Below are positions 1 to 41,322 of a stretch of DNA of 64,000 nucleotides, piece after piece. The stretch's first letter is position 1. Each line of letters starts with the position of its first letter. Under the pieces are notes generated by a model that was given only the letters and a program-made list of their open reading frames with translations, was not told where the DNA came from and searched no databases. The stretch comes from Amaurobius ferox (taxonomy: Eukaryota > Arthropoda > Arachnida > Araneae > Amaurobiidae). The position numbers were made by a program, and so were the translations under genes. Where the stretch lies: positions 20,562,022 to 20,626,021 of the forward strand of contig OX578150.1 in the NCBI GenBank assembly GCA_951213105.1. The letters are read 5' to 3'.

Positions 1-1170
1 CAGACAGACCAAACTCTGGTCTTTAGACCAAAGTGGAATATGAACCTGGGATTTAAATGGGTAACTGGGTTTCTTTCAATTTGGATTTAAATTGATAACT
101 GGGTGGTTATTTAATTTGGGTTTTAATTGTTCTTTTCTTATTTTTGCAATGTACTACACTAGCCACTATACGATTTTTTTAAGTTATAACAATTTGGACG
201 ATTTTTTTTTTGTTCGTAAATTAAAGTGTTGTTAATAAAGAAAGTTTCATTTAACATAAAATTGGTTGTGTTGAGTTGTTGGCTGTGCTCGATTTAATTT
301 TGGTTTAAAGGTAAGTGAAGTATTAGAGAATGAGTTGATTGTTGATGTTAATTTTAAAAGATAAACAACAAAATAATGTGCACAGGTCAAATAGTAGGAA
401 AAGCATTTAGTAAAAGAAACAGAGATAATATTAATACTTTAAAAGGAACTTTATTGATTAAAACTGTATGTACAGTTTCAGTAGTTCAGTAAATAAACAT
501 AAACTAACATTAAATAAAATTAACCTTAAACATTAAATAAACCTTTAATAAAATAAATGTTAAATAAACTTTTATTAAAATTAATATAAATCTTTGAAAA
601 AATAAATTTTGAAAAATGAATAATAAGGAAACTTTGTTACAACATCCATAACACTTAGCAAGAATTTGGCGGAATATCGCCAACTTGCTGACTTTTTTAA
701 ATGTTGCCAAATTAACGAAAATATCGCCAAATTGATAATAATGATTCCTTATTGATGAATTAATTATTAAAATATTTTAATGTATGGATTATATCGCTTA
801 TTGAGGATGCTATCAATATTGATAATTGTTTATTTAGAGTTGTGCAAAATATAAGTTAATTGGGTACTTTGAAATAGTTTTACATGTTGTCATGAAGAAA
901 ATCTCCAAATGTACAATTCAATGTTAAAAACACAGTACCGTGGATCTGATACATTATTTTTTAACTGTAAAAGGAGTAAATTCATTACATTTTATAAGGA
1001 AAGTCATGTGCTGCCCGCATCAGATTTTTTGGATTGGTTGGGCTGTTCCTCATTTTGCTTTCTGATTGGCTCTTTCATATGGACTCTGAATCCTCCCTTT
1101 GTTTACTGTTTACTAAATGGTAGGTCTCTGAATCCACCTTCTTAGATATATATACCCCTCTGTTTCTTTC
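1..1170. other. AT-rich non-coding sequence, no gene recognised
   Basis: Six-frame reading gives only short chance frames. The first 130 bases contain imperfect short repeats of the form TGGGATTTAAAT/GGTAACTGGGT. Around 998-1040 a piece resembles a stretch near 30160 (both contain GGAAAGTCAT, then TGCTGC, then GCAT.AGATTTTTT), so it is probably an interspersed repeat fragment. Since the TMCC gene starts mid-protein at 5609, this could be upstream intron or 5' flank. Confidence 0.5.
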
Positions 1171-1182
1171 ATTTAGTTCCCC

Positions 1183-3290
1183 ACTTTTCCACCATGTCAA
1201 ACAATTAGTCAGGCAAAGAAATAGAATACGTAAGACATGGCAGGCTAACAGAGACCCCGCCCTTAAAAGGGAGCTTAACAGACTCACGTGCAAAGTCAGG
1301 AAAAAAATTGTCGCAGAAAAGCAGCAACAGTATAAAGAACTAATCGAATCCCTTAGCCCAGAAGACGTATCGCTCTGGCAATTCGCAAAAAGACTCAGGA
1401 AACCTCAAATTAAGCTCCCGCCTCTAATAGATGGCGCTAAAATCGCGTACTCAGACGAGGAAAAAGCCAAGGCGCTCGCAAGCCATTATGAAAAACAATT
1501 CCAACCAAACCACGATTTAATGTGTCAGGACACCCTAAGAATGGTTAGACAAACTTTAAATAACTTCAGGAATTCCCCGGTAACGGCTGAGATTAACCCA
1601 GCCACCCCGCAGAAGATAGTAGAAATTATCAAAAACCGTAAAATCCCAGGACACGACCAAATCCGAAATATTGCGGTAAAAAACCTACCCCTAAACGTAA
1701 TATGTTACTTGACTATCTTAATAAATAAAATATTAAAACTAAACTATTTTCCCAAAGAATGGAAGGAAGCGATAATCATAACAATCCCTAAGCCAGGTGA
1801 GGATGCCACAATTCCAGCCAACTACAGACCAATTAGCTTGCTACTGACACTTAGTAAAATTACTGAGAAAATAATTCTTAAGAGACTGAACACGCACCTT
1901 AGTGAGAATGACATTATCATTTCGGAGCAGTTTGGATTTCGGCCAAAGCACTCCACCACTCATCAATTGCTGAGAGTGGTAGAGTACATATCTTCTGGTC
2001 TCAATAATAAGACACCCACAGCTGCGATTTTTCTGGACATACAAAAAGCCTTTGATAAAGTGTGGCACTGTGGATTAGCGTACAAATTGATCACTTTAAA
2101 AGTCCCTGACGCTCTTGTCAAACTTTTAATCTCATACTTAAATAACAGACACTTTCAAGTCAGAGTAGGAGGTAACTTATCTACACCCAAGCTCATTAAA
2201 AGTAGTGTACCGCAAGGTTCTATTCTGGGCCCGACACTCTTAACATATACCTGAACGACATCCCCAGGACTCCAAACACAAAGCTGGCACTCTATGCAGA
2301 CGACAGTGCGATACTTGCAAAATACCCCTATGTCTCAGTAATGCACAAACAGCTACAACAACACTTAGACATACTCCAAATATGGCTGGAAAAATGGCAA
2401 ATAAAATTAAACCTCAATAAATGTCATTGGATTTATTTCTCGAGGAAAAACAAACCGCCGCCGCCGCCGCCACTGTACATAAACAATCATGCCTTACGCG
2501 CGGAAAAATCTACTAAATACCTAGGTGTAACGATAGATTCCCACCTAACCTGGAAACAGCACGTAACGAAATTAATCAAAAAAGCATATATAACTGCAGG
2601 AGCCTTATACCCAATGATAGGAAACGGAAATCTCAGTCAAAACAAACTGCTAATTTATAAATCGGTCATCCGCCCGGGAATGCTGTATGCAGCACCCGTA
2701 TGGGGATATGCCTGTAAAACTACAATAGACCTCCTAGAGACAAAACAAAACAAAATCCTACGGATTATCAGGAAAGCTCCCAGGTACTTAAGGAACTCGG
2801 TAATTAGGAATGACTTCAAAATAAAAACTTTTAGAACCCAAATTAAAAAGCTAGCACTTAAATTTTACAAAAATTTGCCATCCGTTCCAAATGAACTGTT
2901 ATTCAATCTGCATGACTATGATCATCGCAAGGCCAAATCTCGTAAGAGACCCCGCGCTGTTCTAAACATCAATAATCGGAATTAAAAATCCCACTTCAAA
3001 CATCTGATATTAAATAAAACTCGCGACTAATGTTCAAAACTCTAAGCTGCCAAAATGCTAGATAACCCTTAGATCTGCATCAACCCCCCAAACTGCTTAA
3101 ACTCTAAATGTGCAACAAACTGCCACACTAGGAGCTAGGACAAATAATAAAAAGTAGTAAATAAAAACCTCGAACCTCCAATTAGGGTCACTGAATTAAT
3201 GTCACAGTTTGACGATAAGAACCACATATTGACACCGGAGATTAAAGGCGCTTCGCGCCTGGTGCTCTGTCCTGAACGACACTCATAGAC
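1183..3290 (+). mobile_element. 5'-truncated jockey-type non-LTR retrotransposon (LINE) with 12-bp target duplication
   Basis: The element carries a reverse transcriptase (separate entry) and a 3' untranslated tail. It is flanked on both sides by the same 12 bases, ATTTAGTTCCCC (1171-1182 and 3291-3302), the expected target-site duplication of a LINE insertion. The apurinic endonuclease and gag regions are absent, so the copy is 5'-truncated, as most LINE copies are. The 3' end contains a short hairpin, GGCGC-TTC-GCGCC (about 3247-3259), then GGTGCTCTGTCCTG. It stops at CTCATAGAC without a poly(A) or microsatellite tail, which is unusual for jockey relatives. Base composition is clearly richer in GC than the surroundings. 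Confidence 0.85.
1184..2985 (+). pseudogene. Reverse transcriptase of jockey-type LINE, frameshifted
   Basis: An open frame runs from the 5' truncation point at about 1184 through 2254. It first encodes a basic linker rich in R/K and then RT fingers and palm. Visible motifs are the palm block A segment FLDIQKAFDKVW (about 2032-2067), the block SVPQGSILGP (about 2206-2235) and, one reading frame over, the catalytic YADDS box (about 2293-2307). The frame is lost at about 2235-2245, just after the PQG block, so the second half (about 2250-2985) is out of frame with the first. That half holds the LNLNKC, STKYLGV and RNTLLNK-like thumb region and ends at TAA 2983-2985. The protein would copy element RNA into DNA at the target site in a live element; this copy cannot make an intact enzyme. 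A (CCG)n run codes a proline tract near 2456-2470. Confidence 0.87.
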
Positions 3291-3302
3291 ATTTAGTTCC
3301 CC

Positions 3303-3815
3303 TTTTTTTATTTTTTTTATTCTGGTTTTTGGATTTCCTTAGCACTAATGATTAGGATCCAATGTATCCTTGAAACTGCTGTATGCTGCATTTTATATCA
3401 ATATGTATGTAATTACATTACTTGATTTTCCTATACAGATTTCAATACAGTAGACTCCTTTTAATCAAACTCTTACGGAACCACCCACCATCTGGATAAA
3501 TAAACAAAGGGCTAATTATAATTAAATATGTGCTAGAAGCAAACCAATGCTAGAATTTTCAGCATGTTCATTAGTTGACTAACTCTAACTCATCCTACTC
3601 AAAACATTTAACAAAGTGTTTAACAGTTATTTTCTTTGTCATATTAAAACTTTTTGCTCTAGATTATGAAGTTTTCCAATTGCCTTATTAACATATTTGA
3701 CTAATTGATGTTTTATGATCTTACTAATTTTATGTCTTTGCCTTAAAACTTATATAATTTCCCATGTTTCCTTAGCAAATAACTAAAGAAGTCTGTTTGA
3801 CTCAGCTAGGGCCAT
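3303..3815. other. Non-coding; contains a pogo/Tigger-type terminus and a repeat fragment
   Basis: After a T-rich stretch, 3351-3395 (GGATCC...CTGTATGCTGCATT) resembles one arm of the fold-back at 6281-6593. At about 3450, TACAGTAGACTCC followed by ...CATCTGGATAAATAAAC looks like an eroded pogo/Tigger terminal repeat. No coding sequence was seen. Confidence 0.35.
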
Positions 3816-3855
3816 TTTTGACCATAGTCAAAGTATTTTTTGACTATGGTCAAAA
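3816..3855. repeat. Perfect 17-bp hairpin
   Basis: The left arm TTTTGACCATAGTCAAA (3816-3832) is the exact reverse complement of 3839-3855, with a 6-nt loop. It may be a miniature palindromic element or a transcribed hairpin; nothing in the sequence decides. Confidence 0.8.
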
Positions 3856-3870
3856 GAAAGTATATATGTC

Positions 3871-3937
3871 AAATGTACATTGAGCATAGAAGATGAGCCC
3901 ACAAAGCTCTCTCATCTTTTATGCTCAATGTACATTT
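3871..3937. repeat. 27-bp near-perfect hairpin with 13-nt loop
   Basis: 3871-3897 pairs with 3911-3937 with one mismatch (arm starts AAATGTACATTGAGCATA). It lies 16 bases after another strong hairpin. Size and loop would fit a short hairpin RNA precursor, but a MITE remnant is at least as likely. Confidence 0.75.
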
Positions 3938-3939
3938 TT

Positions 3940-5608
3940 TACTATAAAAGTTTTGTGGGGGAAGACCATTATAGCCCTAAAGACCCCAAAAGTTGAAATG
4001 GCTCTGGTCTCAGAAGCTGCTCACTGGCATGAATGTTTTTATCCAATTGCAAAAAAAAATGTACTTTATGGTTTGGTGCATGGTCTCTTTATACATATTT
4101 GTATTGAGACCTGATTACAACAAGAAACAATGTATCAAAGAATTTTTAGTGTTTAAGTTGTGTTCAGAAAATATTTTGGAACACCCTTAATAGAACAATC
4201 AATACTGGGATAAAATTGAAAACTGAAATTTTAAGTTTTTAAATCTGGAATATCTGCATTTCTAAATATTTAAATGTAAATGCTTCACTCACATGAAAAA
4301 TTGATGGAAATTTAAGGAAAAACAGCAATTCTTATTTGTAATCTTAATTTTAAAGAAAAGGCATTCACCTAATTAATTAAATTTGAACATACAGAGAGTA
4401 TCAGCCAAAAATTATAAAAAAGATCATTATGCATGATTTTACCATTAAAATACAGTAGGCCAAATAGTAATAACACTATTGCATAGATTCACTATTCTAC
4501 TTATTACACAATAATTTATATCTCCATTGCAATTCATTTGAAATCACATGGATATTGCACATTGGAATGAAATACTGAACTTAGTAATTTTAACTATCTC
4601 ATATTATGTAATATAGTATAGAGAAAGTATTGTTTTCTCAAAAATTTTTGAATTCAAGATTTTAATGTCAATATATGTTTTAAGACCTTTTGAACATGTT
4701 TTAACTATTTTTGGAATTATGTCTGTCTGTGGACGATTTCTTGTATACACAATAGTGGCCACAAATATTAATGGATTTTCACAAAACTGTATATCCAATT
4801 TTGTTCTAAAAAATCTAGAACTAAACTGTTTTTTTTTTTTTTTAAATTCCAGCAAAAACTTCAAAATATATTTTTTAACATGGCAGCATAGGACAAAATT
4901 TGACATAATCAAGCATAAAAGGGTTCATTTACGGCTCAATGATCACAAGACTTCACAATTTCAATCATTATTGTGAAAAATAGCTGCAATACAATTCTTT
5001 TTGTTCATGATGTCATTAGCCCCCACTACGAGGCATGTTATACCCCCCCCCCCCTCCTTGGGAATACAAGGGCAAGCATGGTATCAATCGAAAGATTTTT
5101 CAAACCCTTTAAAGTGAATGGTAACATGCTATAAGTGTAATCGTTTGGACTCACAATACCGATTTTTCAAAAATTTTCTTGGAAAATTTGAAAAAAAAAA
5201 ATGTTTAAAAAAATGGATTTTGGTATGATAAAGTCCAGTTGAACCACACTAGTTAATTTTTTATTCATCATTCCAGGAAATGAAACCAAACTTCGAATTT
5301 TGTGGTATGCTGTATAATGCAGGGTTTAGCGGCATGCTGGCAAACCAATATTTTCCAGCATACCAATTAATGCAGTAATAGTAGTAAAAAATAGAACAGT
5401 TTAGTTACATTAAGTCAATACTGTTTATAATCTGATGTGTAGGCAAATTAATGTGTATGTTTACCATGGTGTTTACTTTTTTATATTTATCATTACATGC
5501 CTAAAAAGATCCTATTTCTTTTTTTAAATGTTTTTAATTTTCCATTCTTGTGTATTATATTTTAAATTATTCTGCATATATTTTTTACATACATTCAATT
5601 TATTTTAG
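3940..5608. other. Non-coding sequence before first recognised TMCC exon
   Basis: AT-rich, with poly-T at about 4830-4843 and a run of 13 C at about 5042-5054. No protein family was recognised on either strand. It ends in a splice acceptor (TATTTTAG, 5601-5608), so at least the 3' part is intron. Confidence 0.5.
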
Positions 5609-35205
<29,597 letters not shown>

Positions 35206-35680
35206 ACCCTCCAACAATTATCTGATATTTTAATTGAATTCAAAGACATATCGACAGTTTCCACCAATCAAAAACTTCCAGTTGCATTGAATGCACTTTA
35301 CTCGGTCCAAAGCATAGATATATAACAGTGTGGTTCGATTTCTGGCTCAAATACTAAGCCTCTTGTGAATTTACTAACAGTATTAGCAGTATTTTTTTTA
35401 TGAATTTTATGCGATTTTTTTTTTTAAAGAAATAAGCTATTTGTGGTGATAAGTGCGTGAAAATATTTATTGCTATAAATTATTTGTTTTACTCTTGAAA
35501 TGTTTTTGTATTCAATTACTGTTTTTGAAGTTGAAATGTTTTTAAAATTTGCAGTATTATTTCTACATCGAAGTTTAAGAACCCTTTTTTTTTAATTCTT
35601 GTAATTTTCACAAAGTATTTTGGATTGCCAGATTTAATTATTACTTATGCAAAACAATAAAATGCATATATAAATACAGA
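35206..35680 (+). other. TMCC: TMCC 3' UTR (proximal)
   Basis: Follows the TGA; AT-rich. The first canonical poly(A) signal is 451 bases after the stop. Longer 3' ends are possible, since AATAAA recurs at 36135-36140 and 36481-36486. Confidence 0.6.
35656..35661 (+). terminator. Poly(A) signal AATAAA, likely for TMCC
   Basis: First AATAAA downstream of the stop codon, followed by AT-rich sequence with T-runs at about 35680. Canonical hexamer; use is inferred. Confidence 0.5.
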
Positions 35681-37282
35681 AACTTTTATTGTACAATATT
35701 AGTAAATTTTTACAAAATTTAAATTTGTAGATTTACTTGCTTTTATTGTCCCCTCTTCAAGCATGAAAACTCTTCTCAGAATGTAAAATGTTCTGTGTTT
35801 TCTATATTGCTCAAAAATATTTTTGTTCTCTAACATAGTAAAGCCTTCGGACCTTTGTGATGCTGGTAAATTTGTTCCAAACTCATATTTTCACATCAAC
35901 CTAATTATGACAATTTGTTTTTAGCTGTATTTATTTAGATTTTCATATTTATTTATATATTTTTCTTAATAGAAATGTCTTATAAATTATTTTAAAATAT
36001 ATTTATTTAATTTTTGCTTTACCATTTTTTATTGCTCCAAATGTCAGGAAATGTATACTAAAAAAAAGTGCACTCCAAAATTAGCTTTAGAAGCTTTCAT
36101 CACCATTGTAGATTTTATTCCTGTTTCTACATTTAATAAAACCTGTTTGAAAAATTATGAATTTTTATATTAAGAATCTTCTTTGCTACTATTTGTTGCT
36201 AATTTGATTTTTTGCTAATCTGTGATTTTTTGGATATACAGGTACATAAAGTATATACAGGTTATTTTCTACAGATCTGAAATTTTTGCATTTAAAAACT
36301 TCCACTAGTCCTGGATTTCAACATTTATTCTATTTAGAAAATTATTCTCAGAAACAATTTTATCTCAGCTTTTGTATCTATTTATGGTTTTCTTTGTATA
36401 TACTGGACTGTTTTATCCATGTATAGAAAATAATTTGTAGAAACAGTTGCGAATCTACAATGTTATTTCTGCTTAAACTTAATAAAACAATTTTATTTCT
36501 TCTAATGCTTTTAAAAGAATCTACCTCAGCTCTTTGATTTCATACTGCTTTTTGTTTACAGAAAATTATTGCAAAGCAAATTATGATTTCTAACTTTATT
36601 ATGTTTATCCATCTTTTTAAAGCTGATCCTAATTTATTAAGTCTGTTATATTTTTGTTGTTCTGCCTTTCTAATATTTTGTGTAACTGTGAAGAAAGGCT
36701 TGTTAATATAAAGCAGAAAATTTGAAATTATAACAGGTTTCAGAAGCAAAATGAGCTGCCTACATCGTAATGGGTAAAAAACAGAGAAACTATTCCATTT
36801 TACATAGGTTCGTTTTATTTCTAAAAAGGATTGCTGCCAACAGTGTTACATATAACAGTGTTATGCTATTTACTAACAACTTTTTAGTTGAAGAACTTAT
36901 CTGCAATAGTTTAGTAAGTGAATATTCATATTTAAAATATTAATATCAAGTTTGTTACTTTAATTAATTTTGACTTTCAAAATTAATTTTTTAAATTATA
37001 CTTCAGAAATTAGTTTTTTTATTAAAACTAACGTTTAAGATATTCTGATATACTAACATCATTTTTTGAAATTAAATATATTTGAGCTTGTTGCTGAATT
37101 GTATTGCACATGCATATAATCCAATAAAAGTTACTAATGCTAAATCCATCAAATGACAAAATGCATAGTTTATATCGGATTTTTTCCATCAGTTCATCTG
37201 CAGCACTTGCATGCCTAAAATCTCTGAATTCACATGGAGCATGCACCTTTCTCGATTAATACTGTTAATTACTATATGACCC
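35681..37282. other. Distal 3' UTR or intergenic sequence
   Basis: AT-rich; two further AATAAA hexamers (36135, 36481). No coding sequence or repeat recognised. Confidence 0.5.
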
Positions 37283-37286
37283 TTAA

Positions 37287-37449
37287 CCCTTTGACATGCA
37301 ATGACATCTCGGATATGTTGTGTGTTTCAGAAGTCAATGTAGACATTGACATCTGTGGGATGTGTACAGATTTAAATTTTGTCCTGTGCACATCTTACAG
37401 AAAATATCCTGAAACTACACTTAATGTCTTTTAATTCGTATGTCAAGGG
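37287..37449. mobile_element. Small piggyBac-type MITE
   Basis: Left end TTAA (37283-37286) then CCCTTTGACATGCAATGACA; right end inverse CCCTTGACATACGAATTA at 37449. The right flank is ATGA, not TTAA, so that side is eroded or the call is wrong. Confidence 0.5.
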
Positions 37450-38737
37450 ATGAATAAAATGCAATCACTCTACAACTGCCAAGACTTTTTCAACAAAACT
37501 TACCTGCCCTGTCAACAGTAAAACAAATTTAAATATAGTATATTAAATTAATAAATCGGCACACTCATCAAATTTGTCACCAAGCTTTACAGAATTTCGA
37601 GCTTTTCTCATATAGTATTTTTTGTAAATTATGTAACTTGTTCTGTCAGTTCTACTCCCCCCCCCTCCCCTGGAAATACATGGATTGTTTCTTGTATTCT
37701 TTTCTGACTTTGGCAATATTTATTCTTTTGATCTGAAAAATTTCCAGGGGTATATAAAATAAAAAGTAGCTTTAATTGGAAATCAAAAACAAAGTAAATT
37801 TTATGAATGAATAATTTTAACATCTCTTTGAATTATAGCTAAGTTTTTCTCCAGTGTTGTAGAAGAACTGGCTACCATACTCCATATTTTGTGAGCCATC
37901 CAATTGCCGTTCTCTACTAGACACTGTTTACCCAAAATATTAGAATGGTGCCATCTCTCTTAAACTAACAATATAAAATAGATGAGTTAAACCAACGAAG
38001 TTTAAATGTACAAGAGTCACCATGTAAAAAAATCTTGAAGCATGAGAGAAATTAAAGTGAGATCAGAAAACATTTGTTTCTCCCTTCCTGCTTGGTGCAT
38101 GATATTGTAAATTTCTACTTGTCCTGTGTGTGTCTGCATTTGTTGGATCAAATTGCCATTTTGATAACTTCTCATTCTCTATTATTATAGACTGGTAGGG
38201 TGACTCCTGTATATTTAAACCTCCTTGAGTTAAAATAAAATAAACAAAAGTGATTAAATTATTGTCATGCTCTCCTTTGTTCTATTCTGTAAAAAGTTTA
38301 AATTTGATACCAAATGGGTTTTATTTTTGTCATATAATGCAATCTTATTGCCTATGTAAATGAATAGCCACTTGGCTACCAGGAATTACTGTTGTCCAAA
38401 ATTTCTGATTGGGATGCTTCTGGAAATTTTAGCACAAGAAAAATATTTCATGTCATTGATAATTTAGAACAAAATTTTTAAAGTTTTATTTTTTTTTTCA
38501 TTACTGAAACTAAGGTCTAAGTTGAAACAATTAATTATTCTACAAATAGCTCTCCAACTAAATTGCAATGAAATTCAGACTTCACTAATCCTAGAAGAGA
38601 AAAGCATTTAAATAACTTGCACATATATTTCTCAAAAAAGGCTTATTTTGTTTACAGCAACTAGTTTAAATTCACTAAAAATGTCTATTGTGTAAATGTT
38701 AATTCCTTTATTTTCTGCATATAATGTTATATATATA
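37450..38737. other. Intergenic, nothing recognised
   Basis: AT-rich with a C-run at 37656-37666 (CCCCCCCCCTCCCC). No frame with family resemblance. Confidence 0.5.
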
Positions 38738-40658
38738 CAGGGTGTTCCAAAAACATCGGCTTTTATTCCTTAAATATTGATCTTAGACATATATAATAAA
38801 TTATAAAGTTGCGTAAAAAAAAACAGAATTTTATGAAATCGATAAAAAATTTTCAGAGGATTAAATTTGAAGAAATACAAAATTTAAATTTTTATACGGC
38901 CTCCGTACAAAAACATTTGCAATGAGTAAAATGTGTCCCAGACACTAATAAGATGATGTACAAAATTTCAGCATTTTATCATAAAAAGTCCCAGAGAGAT
39001 GTTTAAACAAAGTTAGTGAGGGATTAATCACAAATTAAAATGTAAATGTTTGCAGCAACAGTACAAATGACGCAATGCAGAAATGCATCATAGGCAAATA
39101 ATATCTGCCTCATATCTTTAACCCTTTCGGGACGGCGGCATTCCAAAACTACGAAGGACGGAGCTCTTCGCTTCCGAACTTTTCCCAAAGGACGTCTAAT
39201 TTGTTGCGCTAAGCCTGACTCTCAAAATAAATTCACTAAAAATCACCTCTTTAGCACAGAAATCTACTTTTTTCAGGAATAATAGAAATACTTATTTTCT
39301 ATTTGATGTATATTCATTTCTATTTGATGTATATTCATGATGTATATTCATTATCGAAAAATATGCTAAAAAAATTAATTTCCTTATCTAAATTAGGCGG
39401 CATAATATTGTGATTGATTCCAAGTATACTAAAAAACTCAAAAGAATTAAAATCTTTCAAATCTACTGTCCAAAAACATAATTTGCAGAAACAGCTACTG
39501 AAGCTGGCGGCATTGAAATAATAGTATGCTCAGAATCTGAAGAATCATTTGCATTTTCATATTCATCTTTAGAAATACCACAGTTCCACGAATCTTTACT
39601 ATCTGCATCACTTTCATTACTGCCCGGTTCGTTTATCATACGAGTATATTCTTCCATAGAAAAAAAAGTCCTGGCCCAGCCATTCTCTGATTCGAAATAA
39701 TCTAGTAATTTCACTGCTGCACATTCCTTTAAAACCCAAACTAAAAAAAAATACTCTCTTACATTCCTATAATTCACCAAAGAAATCATTAAGCTAAAAT
39801 CAAAACGAGACCCGAAACTCAATTATAAAACTGTAGATGCTGCAAGAAGTGCTCGGTTTATTTATATTACAAAACCATGTTTCACTGCTCCAGTTAGAGA
39901 AATAATTTATTGGATCCACCCCTAACCAAGGTCAAGTATTTGCAAAATACATTGGAGTTCTTCACATGGACATTTAACGCCATCTAGTAGACAAATAAAT
40001 TCAAATAGAAACGTTCCATATGAAAACGAGCTCACGTGGTCGTTGTCTTTTAAGGTAAATTTTTCCGAACATGGATACGTGGCTGTCGTCCTTGAATGCA
40101 AGTTCGCAGCTGACACGCGGGCACGTCAACCATCGCGAAAGGGTTAATGGATCTTTGGCATGGATGGAAAACATTTTGAACAAGCTTTGTAATCTTTGTG
40201 TAAAGTTATTATTTCTACACATTGTAGATACTTTTGTACCAATAAATAACAAAATTACTATTTATTTATGTAATCATTATTTTCTTTCATAATTTGTGTA
40301 TGACCCCTGAAACGCGATCTGCCGACTTGATTTTCCCCTCTGAAAACCCATGTTGATGCATCGAAAAGTGGTTTAAGTCATCATTTTTGTCTTTTCATAT
40401 ATCTGGGACTTTTTATGATAAAATGCTGAACATCACCTTATTAGTGTATGAGCACATTTTACTCATTGGAAATGTTTTGGTACGGGGACCGTATAAAAAT
40501 TCAAATTTTGTATTTGTTAAAATTTAATTACCTTGAAAATTTTAATCGATTTCATAAAATTGTGTACCTTTTTTTACATAACTTTGTAATTTATTATATA
40601 TGTCTAAGATCAATATTTAAGGAATAAAAGCCCAGGTCAATGTTTTCGAGACACCCTG
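38738..40658. mobile_element. Fold-back transposon with ~260-bp TIRs (family 2 of the CAGGGTGT group)
   Basis: The left arm 38738-38998 is matched inversely by 40400-40658: CAGGGTGT..C.AAAACAT ends, CTTTTATTCCTTAAATATTG, ATCTTAGACATATATAATAA, GCATTTTATCATAAAAAGTC. TA flanks both ends (38736-38737, 40659-40660). Ends are shared with the element at 13187-14023 but the arms differ, so these are two families of one type. The loop contains a separate TTAA-flanked insertion (39122-40143). Confidence 0.88.
39122..40143. mobile_element. piggyBac-type non-autonomous element nested in the fold-back
   Basis: TTAA on both sides (39118-39121, 40144-40147), terminal inverted repeat CCCTTTCG. GC-richer ends. 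Length 1022 bp. A - strand frame 39822-39463 (119 codons) contains an acidic Ser/Asp/Glu-rich stretch (EPGSNESDADSKDSW, DSSDSEH), reminiscent of the acidic start of piggyBac transposases but without any catalytic motif; it may be a transposase 5' remnant or chance. Confidence 0.8.
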
Positions 40659-40660
40659 TA

Positions 40661-41322
40661 TATATATATATGTGTGTGTGTGTGTTTATATGTTGCTGAC
40701 ATCATTATAAAAATTTTGTGCCACAACTTTCAGAAAAATTTAACAAAATCACCCCTGGGCTATTAGATGACAAAACTTTGCCAGCCAACTGGCTTGTGGC
40801 TAGCACACAAATTCAGCTATACTCTAAACTAAGTTTGACTTTTTCAGGATTAAAACAAGTGCAATGCATGCAATGATTTGTTTTCTAAACTGTTTTATGT
40901 GTAAATGGCCTTCTTCTCTTTGATTCAGCTTTTTTGTATGCAATTATTTGGGTTTTTCTTGTGATAAAAATGGTGGCCATTATTTGCTCCATTAAATTTA
41001 TAAAAGTATTTTAACTGCTGTCCATAAAGTTTGAACCATTCTGATATATAATGCATTTATTGGTCACTTGTAACTGGTTACAAGAATGTATATACTGTGA
41101 TATGATATATAATGCTTTATATTTGCCATCCATTACATTTTGGATTCCTAAGGATTATTGAACATAAGAAGGGAGGGTACGTGAGCAAATGATGCTTTTA
41201 ACTTACAACAAATGTGTATCTTTTAAATATTTTTTATTTATTTGCTAATTATTTAGCAATTAATGTAAATTATTAAAGAGAAAATCCTGCTTGATAAAGC
41301 ATTTTTCCTTATAATGTAAATG
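40661..41322. other. Intergenic, nothing recognised
   Basis: Begins with short (TA)n/(TG)n left by the neighbouring insertion; otherwise AT-rich. Confidence 0.5.

Noticed and set aside
4604..4976. Overlapping ~100-codon frames on both strands
   Set aside because: Low-complexity AT-rich sequence including a poly-T run; no domain recognised.
35325..35360. GGTTCGATTTC resembling a tRNA B box
   Set aside because: No A box at proper spacing, no cloverleaf; lies in the TMCC 3' UTR.
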